Source: Intestinibacillus sp050255995 (GTDB lineage Bacteria; Bacillota; Clostridia; Oscillospirales; Butyricicoccaceae). Taken from it: a stretch of 26,385 bases of DNA. The position numbers and the translations under genes were made by a program. The notes under the pieces are model-generated. The model was not told the DNA's origin and did no database searches. It worked only from the letters and a program-made list of their open reading frames with translations. The stretch spans positions 1 to 26,385 of the forward strand of contig JBFWIM010000015.1 of the NCBI GenBank assembly GCA_050255995.1, written 5' to 3'. Of this stretch, positions 1 to 7,645 are shown one piece after another; positions within the stretch are counted from its first letter, which is position 1, and the number at the start of each line of letters is the position of its first letter.

Positions 1-2
1 AG

Positions 3-593
3 CGCGTCTGGATGAGCGTTCCCCTGCGCGTCACTTATGTCGAGGCAGAGCGGTTTGCCAGGGAGAATTTGAGATGGATTGCGCAGCAGCGTGAAAAAAT
101 CAAGCATACCTGTCCGGTTGATACCAATCTGCAAACCGGTACCGTGCTGCGCTTATGGGGACAGCCCATACAGCTGCAAATCGAGCCGGCACAGAGCGGG
201 CCGGCGGTTGTCCGGGAGGATGATGCGCTTCGGCTTTTTGTCCCCGCACAGGATGGACCGGCCGCATGCCGCGCGGCGCTCGAAAGTTGGTTTCGCGCAC
301 AGCTGACGATAGCGCTACAGGATGTCTGTAAACGGTGGGAGCTGGTTGTCGGACAGCGGGCTTCGTCTTACCATATCCGAAAGATGAAGACACGCTGGGG
401 CAGCTGCAGCCTGAAAACGCGGCGGATTTGTGTGAACGAGCAGCTTGTGCACGAACCGCCGGAGTGGCTGGGCTATGTTGTGGTACATGAATTGACACAT
501 TTTCTGGTTCCCAATCACAGTCAGGCTTTCTGGACGCTGATGGACGGATTTTATCCGAACTGGCGCACAATTCGCCGTTATATGAGAAAATAA
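3..593 (+). CDS. YgjP-type (DUF45/M48-like) zinc metallopeptidase, 5' end missing
   Basis: Predicted cytosolic zinc metallopeptidase of the YgjP/DUF45 family; the substrate is unknown. The C-terminal half carries the zinc motif HELTH followed by the downstream His of NHSQAFW, and before it the family block KMKTRWGSCS. The first ATG is at 12, but the frame is open to the window edge. The residues around it (RVWMSVPLRVT, then FARENLRWI) look like the middle of the family's N-terminal beta-sheet region, where a hydrophobic strand precedes a conserved 'WI' helix. I therefore infer that the true start lies upstream of the window and that about 30-40 residues are missing. The stop is TAA at 591-593, directly before a hairpin shared with the convergent pseudouridine synthase gene. 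Family assignment is firm; physiological role is not known. Confidence 0.88.
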   Translation, partial: RVWMSVPLRVTYVEAERFARENLRWIAQQREKIKHTCPVDTNLQTGTVLRLWGQPIQLQIEPAQSGPAVVREDDALRLFVPAQDGPAACRAALESWFRAQLTIALQDVCKRWELVVGQRASSYHIRKMKTRWGSCSLKTRRICVNEQLVHEPPEWLGYVVVHELTHFLVPNHSQAFWTLMDGFYPNWRTIRRYMRK

Positions 594-628
594 ACAGACC
601 CGGCGGCCTTCAGGCGCGTCGGGTCTGT
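594..628. terminator. Shared hairpin between convergent genes
   Basis: Perfect 9-bp inverted repeat ACAGACCCG (594-602) / CGGGTCTGT (620-628) with a 17-nt loop. Read on the minus strand, the stem is followed by a T-rich tail (complement of GAAAATAA at 585-592), so it is a good Rho-independent terminator for the minus-strand gene. The plus-strand tail (TCGTCTC) is poor. The minus-strand stop codon (610-612) lies inside the loop. Confidence 0.7.
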
Positions 629-1512
629 TCGTCTCTTATGAGCGGAACCATATCTTCCGGAAGCGGCGATGTGAAGCATAGCGGCTTTCCTGTAATCGGC
701 TGGGGAAAGCGCAGGCTGGCCGCATGCAGTGCATGGCGGTTGATTTGCGAAAAATCGGGGCAATACAGGAAGTCGCCGGGCAGCGGATGGCCAATGTGTG
801 CCATATGCACGCGAATCTGATGGGTTCTGCCGGTATCCAGCCATACACGGGCAAGAGAGAGGCCGTTGCAGAAGGATAGCCGTTGAAAATGGGTTACCGC
901 ACGGTCGCCGTCCTTACGCACCTCTCGCAGGAGTGTGGAGCCGCGCGAGCGGGCAATTGGTGCATCAATTGTGCCGTCCGGCGGCAGGAGCCCCTGACAG
1001 ATCGCCAGATATTCGCGTCTGACAATCCGTTTTTGCAGCATTTGAGACAGTAGGCAGCCGGAAAATGCATTTTTAGCAAGCAAAACCAGACCGGATGTGT
1101 TTTTGTCCAGACGTCCAATCGCACGGAATACAAAGGGATCTCCGCGGTTTTTATAAAGTGCCGCGAGCGCATTCGCCAAGGCGTTTTCACGGTTTCCCTG
1201 CGATGGATGCACAGGCATCCCGGCAGGTTTATCCACGACGAACAGGTCCTCGTCTTCGTAAACGATGAAAAGCGGCAGGTCAACCGGTGCAATGTGCGTA
1301 CTTGTGTCGGTTTCTCGGAGCGTGATTTCCAAACGGGTGTTCGCCGCCAGCCGGTCTATGGTGCGAACCGGCGCGCCGTTCAGCAGCAGGCCGTCAGGAA
1401 AACGCTTGAGCTGTACCAGCAGCGCATGCGATATGCCGCGGCGGCGCAAATACTGTTCGACAGTCTGCCCGTGGTCGCTTGGTGAAATGGTATATACGAT
1501 CGTTCTCATCAT
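610..1512 (-). CDS. RluA-family RNA pseudouridine synthase
   Basis: Isomerises a specific uridine to pseudouridine in rRNA or tRNA; the target site cannot be told from sequence. About 300 aa. The N-terminal 65 residues have an S4-like RNA-binding pattern (YLRRRG.SHALLVQLKR, then LLNG.PVRTIDRL). The catalytic domain contains VVDKPAGMPVHPS and the active-site loop GRLDKNTSGLVLLAKN with the catalytic Asp near residue 136. Most relatives have HRLD; here it is GRLD. Downstream blocks YLAICQG and DTGRTHQIRVHMAHIGHPLPGD also fit RluA enzymes. Start: two adjacent ATGs at 1512 and 1509 precede RTIVYTI. A TTG 36 bases further upstream adds only a basic, unconserved stretch. No Shine-Dalgarno sequence precedes either ATG. 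Transcribed divergently from the M42 operon. It could equally be called RluD-like; subfamily not resolved. Confidence 0.93.
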   Translation of the reverse strand: MMRTIVYTISPSDHGQTVEQYLRRRGISHALLVQLKRFPDGLLLNGAPVRTIDRLAANTRLEITLRETDTSTHIAPVDLPLFIVYEDEDLFVVDKPAGMPVHPSQGNRENALANALAALYKNRGDPFVFRAIGRLDKNTSGLVLLAKNAFSGCLLSQMLQKRIVRREYLAICQGLLPPDGTIDAPIARSRGSTLLREVRKDGDRAVTHFQRLSFCNGLSLARVWLDTGRTHQIRVHMAHIGHPLPGDFLYCPDFSQINRHALHAASLRFPQPITGKPLCFTSPLPEDMVPLIRDEQTRRA

Positions 1513-1556
1513 AATCGTTAGTTTAGCAGATGTTGCCCGCCGCCGCAAGAGAACAG

Positions 1557-1585
1557 TTGTAACAAAAAGGCGAAGCGGTTATAAT
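1557..1585 (+). promoter_or_regulatory. SigA-type promoter of the M42 peptidase operon
   Basis: TTGTAA (1557-1562), 17-bp spacer, TATAAT (1580-1585). Predicted transcription start is near 1592, giving a leader of about 35 nt that contains AGGAGG (1613-1618) before the TTG start at 1627. No internal promoter of similar quality was seen before adenine deaminase, so it probably serves the six-gene run to 7493. Confidence 0.75.
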
Positions 1586-1626
1586 AAAGTTGAACAGTAA
1601 AAGAAAGGCAACAGGAGGGCTTGTTT

Positions 1627-2658
1627 TTGGATAGTGTAAAGGCGCTGACGCAGCTGTGTGAAACGGCGGCGGTAAGCGGGTTTGAAAAGCACGGCGCGAC
1701 CATCGTGGCCGAATTGCTGACGCCGTATTGCGACAGTGTGGAAATCGATGCCTTCGGCAGCGTGATCGGTGTGCGGCGCTGCGGCAAAAAGGATGCGAAG
1801 ACAATACTGCTGGACGCACATCTCGATCAGATCGGATTCGTCGTCACGGAGGTTTTGGATGATGGGTTTCTGCGCTTTGCCGAGGTTGGCGGCGTGGATC
1901 CCAGGATGCTCCTCGGCTGCGAGGTAACCATTCTGGCGGAGGAGCCGCTCTATGGTATTATTTCCTGCATGCCGCCGCACTTATTGAAGGCTGGGGAACA
2001 GGACAAGGCCGTGCCGATCCATGAAATGTTGATTGACACTGGACTGATCGAAGCAAAATCCCGTATTAAAATTGGTACGCCTGCTGTTTTTGCGGAGCCG
2101 ATGTGTCAGTTGTCTCCCGGAAACATCACCGGCAAATGTCTGGATGACCGTGCTGGCATCATCGCTATTGTACAGGCGATGGAAAAGTTAAAGGCCGAAA
2201 CACTTTCGGTCGATGTGGCAGTGCTTATCAGCGTACAGGAGGAAACCACCAGTCTTGGCGCGGGTATCAGCACCTATCGCATCCGCCCGGATTATGCGAT
2301 TGCGGTCGACGTCAGCCATGCAAAAACGCCGGATGCGCCCTCGGAAAAAACTTTTGAATATGGCGGCGGTGTACTGATCGGCATGGGGCCGAATCTCAAC
2401 ACCCGGCTCACGCGCGCGCTTATCAAAACAGCCAGAGCAGAGGGCATCAGCTATCAGCGGGAGGTTATGGAAGGGCACACAGGTACAAATGCCTGGGCGA
2501 TGCAGATTGCGGCCTATGGCACTGCCCAGGCGCTGCTCTCCATTCCGTTGCGTTATATGCATACGCCGATCGAAAGCATTTGCCTTTCCGACCTGGATGC
2601 AGTATCCGATCTGCTGCATCATTATATCCGAAATTTTGATGGGGAGGTGCGCGTGTAA
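1627..2658 (+). CDS. M42 family metallo-aminopeptidase, paralogue 1
   Basis: Cytosolic co-catalytic dinuclear-metal aminopeptidase of family M42 (PepA/TET type), which usually forms dodecamers and trims short peptides. Numbered from the start chosen here (343 aa), the ligand set is complete: His65 and Asp67 (AHLDQIG), Asp173 (CLDDRAG), Glu205-Glu206 (QEETTSLGA, catalytic base plus ligand), Asp228 (AVDVSHAKTPD) and His312 (YMHTPIES). Start: the frame also has a TTG at 1621, but that sits 2 nt after AGGAGG (1613-1618). The TTG at 1627 has the proper 8-nt spacing and gives MDSVKALTQLCE, matching the N-terminus of the next two paralogues. The stop TAA overlaps the next ATG by one base. Some M42 members were annotated as endoglucanase or FrvX; peptidase is far more likely. 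Confidence 0.92.
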   Translation: MDSVKALTQLCETAAVSGFEKHGATIVAELLTPYCDSVEIDAFGSVIGVRRCGKKDAKTILLDAHLDQIGFVVTEVLDDGFLRFAEVGGVDPRMLLGCEVTILAEEPLYGIISCMPPHLLKAGEQDKAVPIHEMLIDTGLIEAKSRIKIGTPAVFAEPMCQLSPGNITGKCLDDRAGIIAIVQAMEKLKAETLSVDVAVLISVQEETTSLGAGISTYRIRPDYAIAVDVSHAKTPDAPSEKTFEYGGGVLIGMGPNLNTRLTRALIKTARAEGISYQREVMEGHTGTNAWAMQIAAYGTAQALLSIPLRYMHTPIESICLSDLDAVSDLLHHYIRNFDGEVRV

Positions 2659-3683
2659 TGCTGGATGTATTGAAATCCCTTTGCGGTTTGCCCGGCCCCT
2701 CCGGCGAAGAGGATAAGGTGCGGGAATATATCCGTGAACAGGCAGCGCCTTATGCGGATGAAATTCTTACCGACGCCATGGGGAACCTGATGGTTTTTCG
2801 CAAGGGCAAAAAGAGCATGGATAAGGTGGTCATGCTCGCTGCCCATATGGATGAGGTTGGCTTCATTGTCAAGCGCATCACGGAAGACGGGATGCTGAAA
2901 TTCGGGTTTGTAGGCGGTGTGGATCCTCGTGTCGCAATCGGACGGCGGGTGCTGTTTGGAGAAACGCGCGGCGTGGTGGGAATCAAGGCAGTGCATCTGA
3001 CCCGCGCGGCCGAACGCCGCACCATGCCTAAAACAGATGATCTGTATATTGACATCGGCGCAGCAAGCAAAGCAGCCGCCGAGAGCAAGGTCGGCCTGGG
3101 GGACTATGGCGTGTTTGATTCCGGCTTTGTCGAGTTCGGCGACGGATTGATCAAATCCAGAGCGCTGGACGACCGGCTTGGGTGCGCTGTATTGCTCACG
3201 ATCCTGCGGGAGCAGCCTCCGGTCGATACCTGGTTTTGCTTTACCGTGCAGGAGGAAGTGGGTACGCGCGGTGCGGCAACCGCAGCCTACCGGATCAAGC
3301 CGGACCTGTGCCTGGTTGTAGAGAGCACCACCGCAGCCGATCTTGCCGATGTGCCGGAGCATAAAAAAGTATGCGCTGTGCGCGGCGGCGCGGTTGTACC
3401 GTTTATGGATCGCGGCACAATTTATGACGCGGCGCTGTTTTCGCTTATGCGGGACGCGGCTGAGAAACGCGGTATCAAATGGCAGACCAAGCATATGGTC
3501 GCGGGCGGCACAGATGCTGGACGGATTCATCAAAGCCGCGCCGGCGTACGGGTGTGTGCAGTTGCGCTGCCCACGCGGTATATCCATTCCCCTGCCTGCG
3601 TAGGCTCGCTGGAGGATATGGAAAGCGTACTGACACTTTCACGCGCATTTTTAGAGGAGATTGGAGAACAAGACGATGTCTAA
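2658..3683 (+). CDS. M42 family metallo-aminopeptidase, paralogue 2
   Basis: Second of three tandem M42 peptidases, 341 aa, starting at the ATG of a TAATG stop/start overlap, with GGGAGGTG about 9 bases upstream. Metal ligands by motif: His63/Asp65 (AHMDEVG), Asp171 (ALDDRLG), Glu199-Glu200 (VQEEVGTRG), Glu222 (VVESTTAADL) and His310 (RYIHSPACV). Two differences from paralogues 1 and 3: the ligand after the QEE motif is Glu rather than Asp, and the acidic residue usual shortly after HSP/HTP is lacking (HSPACVGS). Both kinds of change occur within M42, so an active enzyme with altered specificity or metal preference is the likely reading. The three copies differ enough to be old duplicates, probably with complementary P1 preferences or forming mixed assemblies. 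Confidence 0.92.
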   Translation: MLDVLKSLCGLPGPSGEEDKVREYIREQAAPYADEILTDAMGNLMVFRKGKKSMDKVVMLAAHMDEVGFIVKRITEDGMLKFGFVGGVDPRVAIGRRVLFGETRGVVGIKAVHLTRAAERRTMPKTDDLYIDIGAASKAAAESKVGLGDYGVFDSGFVEFGDGLIKSRALDDRLGCAVLLTILREQPPVDTWFCFTVQEEVGTRGAATAAYRIKPDLCLVVESTTAADLADVPEHKKVCAVRGGAVVPFMDRGTIYDAALFSLMRDAAEKRGIKWQTKHMVAGGTDAGRIHQSRAGVRVCAVALPTRYIHSPACVGSLEDMESVLTLSRAFLEEIGEQDDV

Positions 3684-4671
3684 GGTTTTTGAGTATTTCG
3701 AAAAAGTGGGCGGCGCGTTCGGCCCCTCCGGACGTGAAAACGGGGTGCGCGAGGTCATTGCGGCGCTTGCCGAACCCCATGCGGACAAAATCACCACCGA
3801 TACAATGGGCAATCTGATCTGCCGCAAGAAGGGAAGCGGGCGTAAAATCCTGTTAGCGGCGCATATGGACAGCATCGGCGTCGTGGCGACCTATATTGAT
3901 GACAGGGGATTCATTCGATTCTCAACGGTAGGCGGTATATTCAAGGGCGATCTTCTCAATATCCAGGTGCGTTTTGCAAACGGTACGCGGGGCGTAATCT
4001 CTTACGAAGAAAAGACGCCATTTAAGGATCTTGCATTGGAAAACCTGTTTATTGACGTCGGCGCGGTCTGCAGGGAAGAAGCCGAAAAACTGGTGCGGGT
4101 GGGCGATTTTGCTGTTTACGAGGCGCCCTGTTTCGAGCAGGGGGATGCAATCTGCGGCCCTTATCTGGATGACCGCATCGGCTGTGTTGCACTGCTGCTT
4201 GCAATGGAGCAGCTTGTCGAGACCGAAAACGACCTCTACTTTGTGTTTACAGCGCAGGAGGAGGTTGGTCTGCGCGGGGCGGGTACGGCGGCTTTTGCCA
4301 TTCAGCCGGATTACGCCATTGCCGTGGACGTAACCGACACCGGTGATCTGCCGGAACAGAAATATCCGATGGCGGTGCATATGGGCAAGGGACCGGCGGT
4401 CAAAGTCATGGATAGTTCGGTTCTGTGCACGCCCGCGGTACGCGAGGCATTGGAGCATGCCGCGGAGGAGTTGGCGATACCAGTGCAGCAGGAAATTATG
4501 CGGTTTGGCGGTACGGACACGGCTGCGCTGCAGCGAAGCCGCAACGGCGTGCCCTCCGGCGCGGTCAGTATCGCGACACGTTATATCCATTCTCCCAGTG
4601 AAATGTGCTCTGTCAGTGATGTGGAGCGTGCGGCCGCCCTTCTGGCACACACGGTCTGTACGATTCTATAA
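3676..4671 (+). CDS. M42 family metallo-aminopeptidase, paralogue 3
   Basis: Third tandem M42 peptidase, 331 aa from the ATG at 3676. A TTG at 3661 in the same frame would add MENKT, but GAGG/GGAG (3655-3666) lies closer to the proper distance from the ATG, and MSKVFEYFEKVGGAFGPSG aligns with the N-terminus of paralogue 2. The start overlaps the previous gene by 8 nt in another frame, implying translational coupling. Ligands are complete: His63/Asp65 (AHMDSIG), Asp165 (YLDDRIG), Glu195-Glu196 (AQEEVGLRG), Asp218 (AVDVTDTGD) and His305 (RYIHSPSEM). This is the most canonical of the three, with the TET-type HSPSE ending. Role inferred: cytosolic peptide turnover together with its neighbours. 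Confidence 0.92.
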   Translation: MSKVFEYFEKVGGAFGPSGRENGVREVIAALAEPHADKITTDTMGNLICRKKGSGRKILLAAHMDSIGVVATYIDDRGFIRFSTVGGIFKGDLLNIQVRFANGTRGVISYEEKTPFKDLALENLFIDVGAVCREEAEKLVRVGDFAVYEAPCFEQGDAICGPYLDDRIGCVALLLAMEQLVETENDLYFVFTAQEEVGLRGAGTAAFAIQPDYAIAVDVTDTGDLPEQKYPMAVHMGKGPAVKVMDSSVLCTPAVREALEHAAEELAIPVQQEIMRFGGTDTAALQRSRNGVPSGAVSIATRYIHSPSEMCSVSDVERAAALLAHTVCTIL

Positions 4672-4707
4672 AACCGCATTTTAAAAAGACAACAGGAGGA
4701 GACATTT

Positions 4708-5517
4708 ATGGATCAGCGGAAAATGGAGAGATTGGACTGCCCGCTCGGCAATGCAAAACTGGATTGCTTTTTGATCGAGCCCGGAGTGGCGCGTGGAAGC
4801 GTAGTGATCTGTCCCGGCGGCGGGTATGAATTTTGCTCAACGCGGGAAGCTGACCCGGTTGCCGCAGCATTCAACCGCGCAGGATATCATGCGTTTGTGC
4901 TTTGGTATGACTGCGCAGAGCCTCCTCTTGGACTGGAACCGGTACGGCAGCTGGCATGGGCCGTGGCGGAGCTTCGCCGCAACGCCGCAAAATGGGGGCT
5001 GCATCCCGGGAAGATTGCGGTTTGCGGCTTTTCCGCTGGAGGACATCTTGCGGGGACGCTCGGCGCCCTCTGGTCAAACGATGATTTATTTACGGCCTCC
5101 AAGGCGGAGGAGCGGCGCCCGAATGCGTTGATCCTTTCCTATCCGGTTGTGACAGCGGGCAAGTACGCCAATCGGAGAAGCTTCGTGAATTTAGCCGGTG
5201 CAGATGCGGCGGCGCAGCAGAAATTTTCACTGGAAACCATGGTCACCGAGCAGATGCCGCCCACATTCCTGTGGCACACCATGGACGACGAAGAGGTGCC
5301 GGTACAGAATGCTTTGCTTCTTTGCCGTGCGCTGATGGGGGCGGGGATTCCCCATGAGCTGCATCTGTTCCAGCATGGCGTTCACGGCCTCTCCCTTGCC
5401 ACCGCGGATACGAGTGATGTTGCAAACGGCCGTGTGCCGGATGCGCATGTTGCCAAGTGGTTTGTTCTTGCGAGCGAGTGGCTGGCAAGCACTTTTGCCG
5501 CGGGCGTGAGGGACTGA
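4708..5517 (+). CDS. Alpha/beta hydrolase, acetyl-esterase (BD-FAE/CE-like) type
   Basis: Serine hydrolase of 269 aa, probably removing acyl groups from sugars or small esters in the cytosol; substrate not known. Oxyanion-hole motif CPGGGYEFCSTRE near residues 35-47, nucleophile elbow GFSAGG with Ser109, acid residue probably Asp193 or Asp194 (WHTMDDEEVPV), and catalytic His226 in HGVHGLSLA. This arrangement and length are those of the small carbohydrate-esterase-like hydrolases common in gut Clostridia. There is no signal peptide. AGGAGG (4692-4697) gives a good ribosome binding site for the ATG at 4708. It sits in the peptidase/adenine deaminase operon, 36 bases after paralogue 3 and 3 bases before the TfoX-C protein. 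Whether it is an esterase on acetylated sugars or on another ester cannot be decided here. Confidence 0.88.
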   Translation: MDQRKMERLDCPLGNAKLDCFLIEPGVARGSVVICPGGGYEFCSTREADPVAAAFNRAGYHAFVLWYDCAEPPLGLEPVRQLAWAVAELRRNAAKWGLHPGKIAVCGFSAGGHLAGTLGALWSNDDLFTASKAEERRPNALILSYPVVTAGKYANRRSFVNLAGADAAAQQKFSLETMVTEQMPPTFLWHTMDDEEVPVQNALLLCRALMGAGIPHELHLFQHGVHGLSLATADTSDVANGRVPDAHVAKWFVLASEWLASTFAAGVRD

Positions 5518-5520
5518 CCA

Positions 5521-5790
5521 ATGGGAGAACTTTCTCATTTGCCCAACATTGGCAAAGAGCTGGAACAGCAGCTGTGTGAAGTTGGGATCGAAACAGCCGC
5601 GCAATTGCGGGAAGTCGGGAGCGAGCAGGCTTGGCTGCGCATTCTGGCGCGTGACCCGTCCGCCTGCCTGCATCGTCTGCGCGCTTTGGAGGGTGCCGTG
5701 CGGGGAATTCCAAAAACCGCGCTGCCAAAAGAAGAAAAAGAGCGCTTAAAGGATTTTTTTAACGAGATCAAGAAAGGAAAATCAGATTGA
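5521..5790 (+). CDS. Stand-alone TfoX C-terminal domain (helix-hairpin-helix) protein
   Basis: Small 89-aa protein matching only the C-terminal domain of TfoX/Sxy. The N-terminal half (LPNIGKELEQQLCEVGIETAAQLREVG) is a helix-hairpin-helix with the GIG-like turn. It is followed by LEGAVRGIPKTALPKEEKERLKDF, the usual end of TfoX_C proteins. In Proteobacteria full-length TfoX controls competence; isolated TfoX_C proteins in Firmicutes have no settled function, so no role is assigned. It begins 3 bases after the hydrolase stop, with GAGGGA before the ATG. Its TGA overlaps the TTG start of adenine deaminase (TTGA), so the two are probably translationally coupled. Possible DNA or RNA contact is inferred only from the HhH fold. 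Confidence 0.85.
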   Translation: MGELSHLPNIGKELEQQLCEVGIETAAQLREVGSEQAWLRILARDPSACLHRLRALEGAVRGIPKTALPKEEKERLKDFFNEIKKGKSD

Positions 5791-7493
5791 ATTATCAGAC
5801 CTATCCGGCAATGGCGCGTGCCGCTCTTGGGGAGGAGCCGGCGGAAACGGTGTTTAAAAACGGCCGGATTTTAAATGTATTTACCGGCGAGATCCTTGCC
5901 GGCGATATTGCAGTCTGCGAGGGTATGATCGTCGGCGTGGGTGAAGGCTATCATGGAAAGCAGGAACTCGACCTTGCAGGCCAGTTTGTGGCGCCCGGTT
6001 TCATGGACGCGCACCTGCATTTGGAATCTACCATGGTCACGCCGCCGTTTCTGATGGAGAGCAGTGTACCACGCGGTACGACAACGTACATCGCTGACCC
6101 ACACGAAGCGGCAAATGTCATGGGATGGGAAGGCATCCGCTATTTTATAGACGGGACGCGCGACGTGCCCGCGAACGTCTATTTCATGTTGCCATCCTGC
6201 GTCCCGGCAACGCCGTTTGAAATGTCCGGCTGCGTATTTGACGCGGCAGAAATGGGAAGGTATAAGAGCAGCGAGCGGGTATTGGGTCTCGGCGAAGTCA
6301 TGGACTATGTTTCTGTTGTGAACGGAGAACCCGGCATGATGGCCAAACTTGCGCAATTTGAGGAGCGGCCGAGGGACGGTCATGCTCCGGGCCTGACTGG
6401 AGGTGTGCTTTCGGCTTACGCGCTTGCAGGCATTCATACAGATCACGAATGTATGACCTTTGAAGAAGCCCTGGAAAAGCGGCGCATGGGTATGCATATC
6501 CATGTGCGGGAGGGCAGCGCGGGGAAAAACCTTGAAGCGCTGGTGAAAGGGCTTGTGGAGAGCGGCATGGACACGGCAGGCTTCTCCTTCTGCACGGACG
6601 ACGCACACATTGAGGACATCCGCCGGCAGGGACATATTGATCACTGTATCCGCCGGGCGATTGCGCTTGGCCTTTCGCCCGTAAAGGCATACGCAATGGC
6701 ATCGATTAACACCGCGCGTTGTTATGGCCGGCACAATCTGGGGGCAATCGCACCCGGGTATCAAGCGGACCTGGTAGTAGTACGTGATCTGGAACGTGTG
6801 GAAATTACTGCAGTATACCACAAGGGCACAGACATTGCGGATTGGCACGCCACGGCGCCTGTGTTGGCGGAAAACAGCCCGCTTCGGCATACCGTACACG
6901 TTGCGCCAATGGGGACGGATGTGTTCCGCCTCAAGGCGTCTGAAGGGGAGCAGGACGTTATTGGCCTGATTTCCGGACAGCTCGCAACCCGGCACCTGCA
7001 CCTGAAATTACCTGCACAGAACGGTTTGTTTGTGCCGGAGCAGGGGTTCAATAAGCTTGCTGTCGTGGAGCGGCACCATGCGACCGGTGCAGTTGGCGTT
7101 GCACCGATTTTGGGATACGGCCTGCAAGGTGGCGCAATTGCCACAACCGTATCGCATGATTCGCATAACCTGCTGGTTGCAGGAGACAACGATGACGATA
7201 TGCTGCTGGCCGTACAGGAGCTGGTGCGTGCAGGCGGCGGTTATACCATCGTCTCGCGGGGAAAGGTGCAGGCTACACTGAGCCTGTCCGTGCTCGGCCT
7301 GATCAGCGACCAGCCATACGAGGAAGTCGAGCGCACACTGCAGGATATGATACGGATTGCGCGCGCCATGGGCGTGCCGGAAGGTGTGGAGCCATTTATC
7401 ACGCTGTCTTTTTTGGCGCTGCCGGTTATTCCGGCCATCCGCCTGACGCCGAAGGGCTTGTTTGATGTGGAAAATTTCACATTCCTTGTATGA
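5787..7493 (+). CDS. ade: Adenine deaminase (AdeC/Ade type)
   Basis: Deaminates adenine to hypoxanthine and ammonia in purine salvage. Member of the amidohydrolase superfamily (bacterial Ade type, unrelated to adenosine deaminase-like enzymes), 568 aa, the normal length. Metal and active-site motifs are all present: MDAHLHLESTMV, ADPHEAANV, GLGEVMDY, HTDHECMTFEEALEKRRMGMHIHVREGS, FCTDDAHIED. The C-terminal domain with VERHHATGAVGVAPILGYGL and SHDSHNLLVAGDND is the family's characteristic extension. Start: the TTG at 5787 overlaps the previous TGA; AAAGGA lies about 8 bases upstream, and the first residues (NYQTYPAMARAALGEEPAETVFKNGRI) fit the family. Last gene of the scavenging operon, followed at once by a strong terminator. 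Confident assignment. Confidence 0.96.
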   Translation: MNYQTYPAMARAALGEEPAETVFKNGRILNVFTGEILAGDIAVCEGMIVGVGEGYHGKQELDLAGQFVAPGFMDAHLHLESTMVTPPFLMESSVPRGTTTYIADPHEAANVMGWEGIRYFIDGTRDVPANVYFMLPSCVPATPFEMSGCVFDAAEMGRYKSSERVLGLGEVMDYVSVVNGEPGMMAKLAQFEERPRDGHAPGLTGGVLSAYALAGIHTDHECMTFEEALEKRRMGMHIHVREGSAGKNLEALVKGLVESGMDTAGFSFCTDDAHIEDIRRQGHIDHCIRRAIALGLSPVKAYAMASINTARCYGRHNLGAIAPGYQADLVVVRDLERVEITAVYHKGTDIADWHATAPVLAENSPLRHTVHVAPMGTDVFRLKASEGEQDVIGLISGQLATRHLHLKLPAQNGLFVPEQGFNKLAVVERHHATGAVGVAPILGYGLQGGAIATTVSHDSHNLLVAGDNDDDMLLAVQELVRAGGGYTIVSRGKVQATLSLSVLGLISDQPYEEVERTLQDMIRIARAMGVPEGVEPFITLSFLALPVIPAIRLTPKGLFDVENFTFLV

Positions 7494-7495
7494 TC

Positions 7496-7540
7496 AAAAC
7501 AAAACGGGACAGAATGCTTCTGTCCCGTTTTGTTTTATTG
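7496..7540 (+). terminator. Rho-independent terminator after ade
   Basis: Perfect 19-bp inverted repeat, left arm 7496-7514 and right arm 7518-7536, core ACGGGACAGAA/TTCTGTCCCGT with a 3-nt loop, flanked by A-rich and T-rich ends (TTTTGTTTTATT). It begins 3 bases after the stop codon and is nearly symmetric, so it could work in both directions. Confidence 0.95.
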
Positions 7541-7574
7541 CAGGCATTTTTTAAGTTGTAAAAGATTTCACACT

Positions 7575-7602
7575 TTGCTTTTTACAGGAAACGTGCTATG
7601 AT
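7575..7602 (+). promoter_or_regulatory. Promoter of the phasin-like/UbiB unit, extended -10
   Basis: TTGCTT (7575-7580), 16-bp spacer, TATGAT (7597-7602) preceded by TGC, i.e. an extended -10 element. Predicted start near 7609. The upstream ATG at 7598 falls inside this -10 box and so cannot be the start of the first gene. Confidence 0.65.
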
Positions 7603-7645
7603 AAGAAAAGAAAATGGCGCTACAACGTATAAGGAGGCTATTGTT

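Noticed and set aside
2622..3587. Minus-strand open frame of 321 codons opposite M42 paralogue 2
   Set aside because: Shadow frame; the sense gene has all M42 motifs.
5871..7001. Minus-strand open frame of 376 codons opposite ade
   Set aside because: Antisense shadow of adenine deaminase; no domain, no ribosome binding site or promoter seen.
7598..7645. Longer start for the phasin-like protein
   Set aside because: The ATG at 7598 is inside the extended -10 promoter; AAGGAGG precedes the ATG at 7646.
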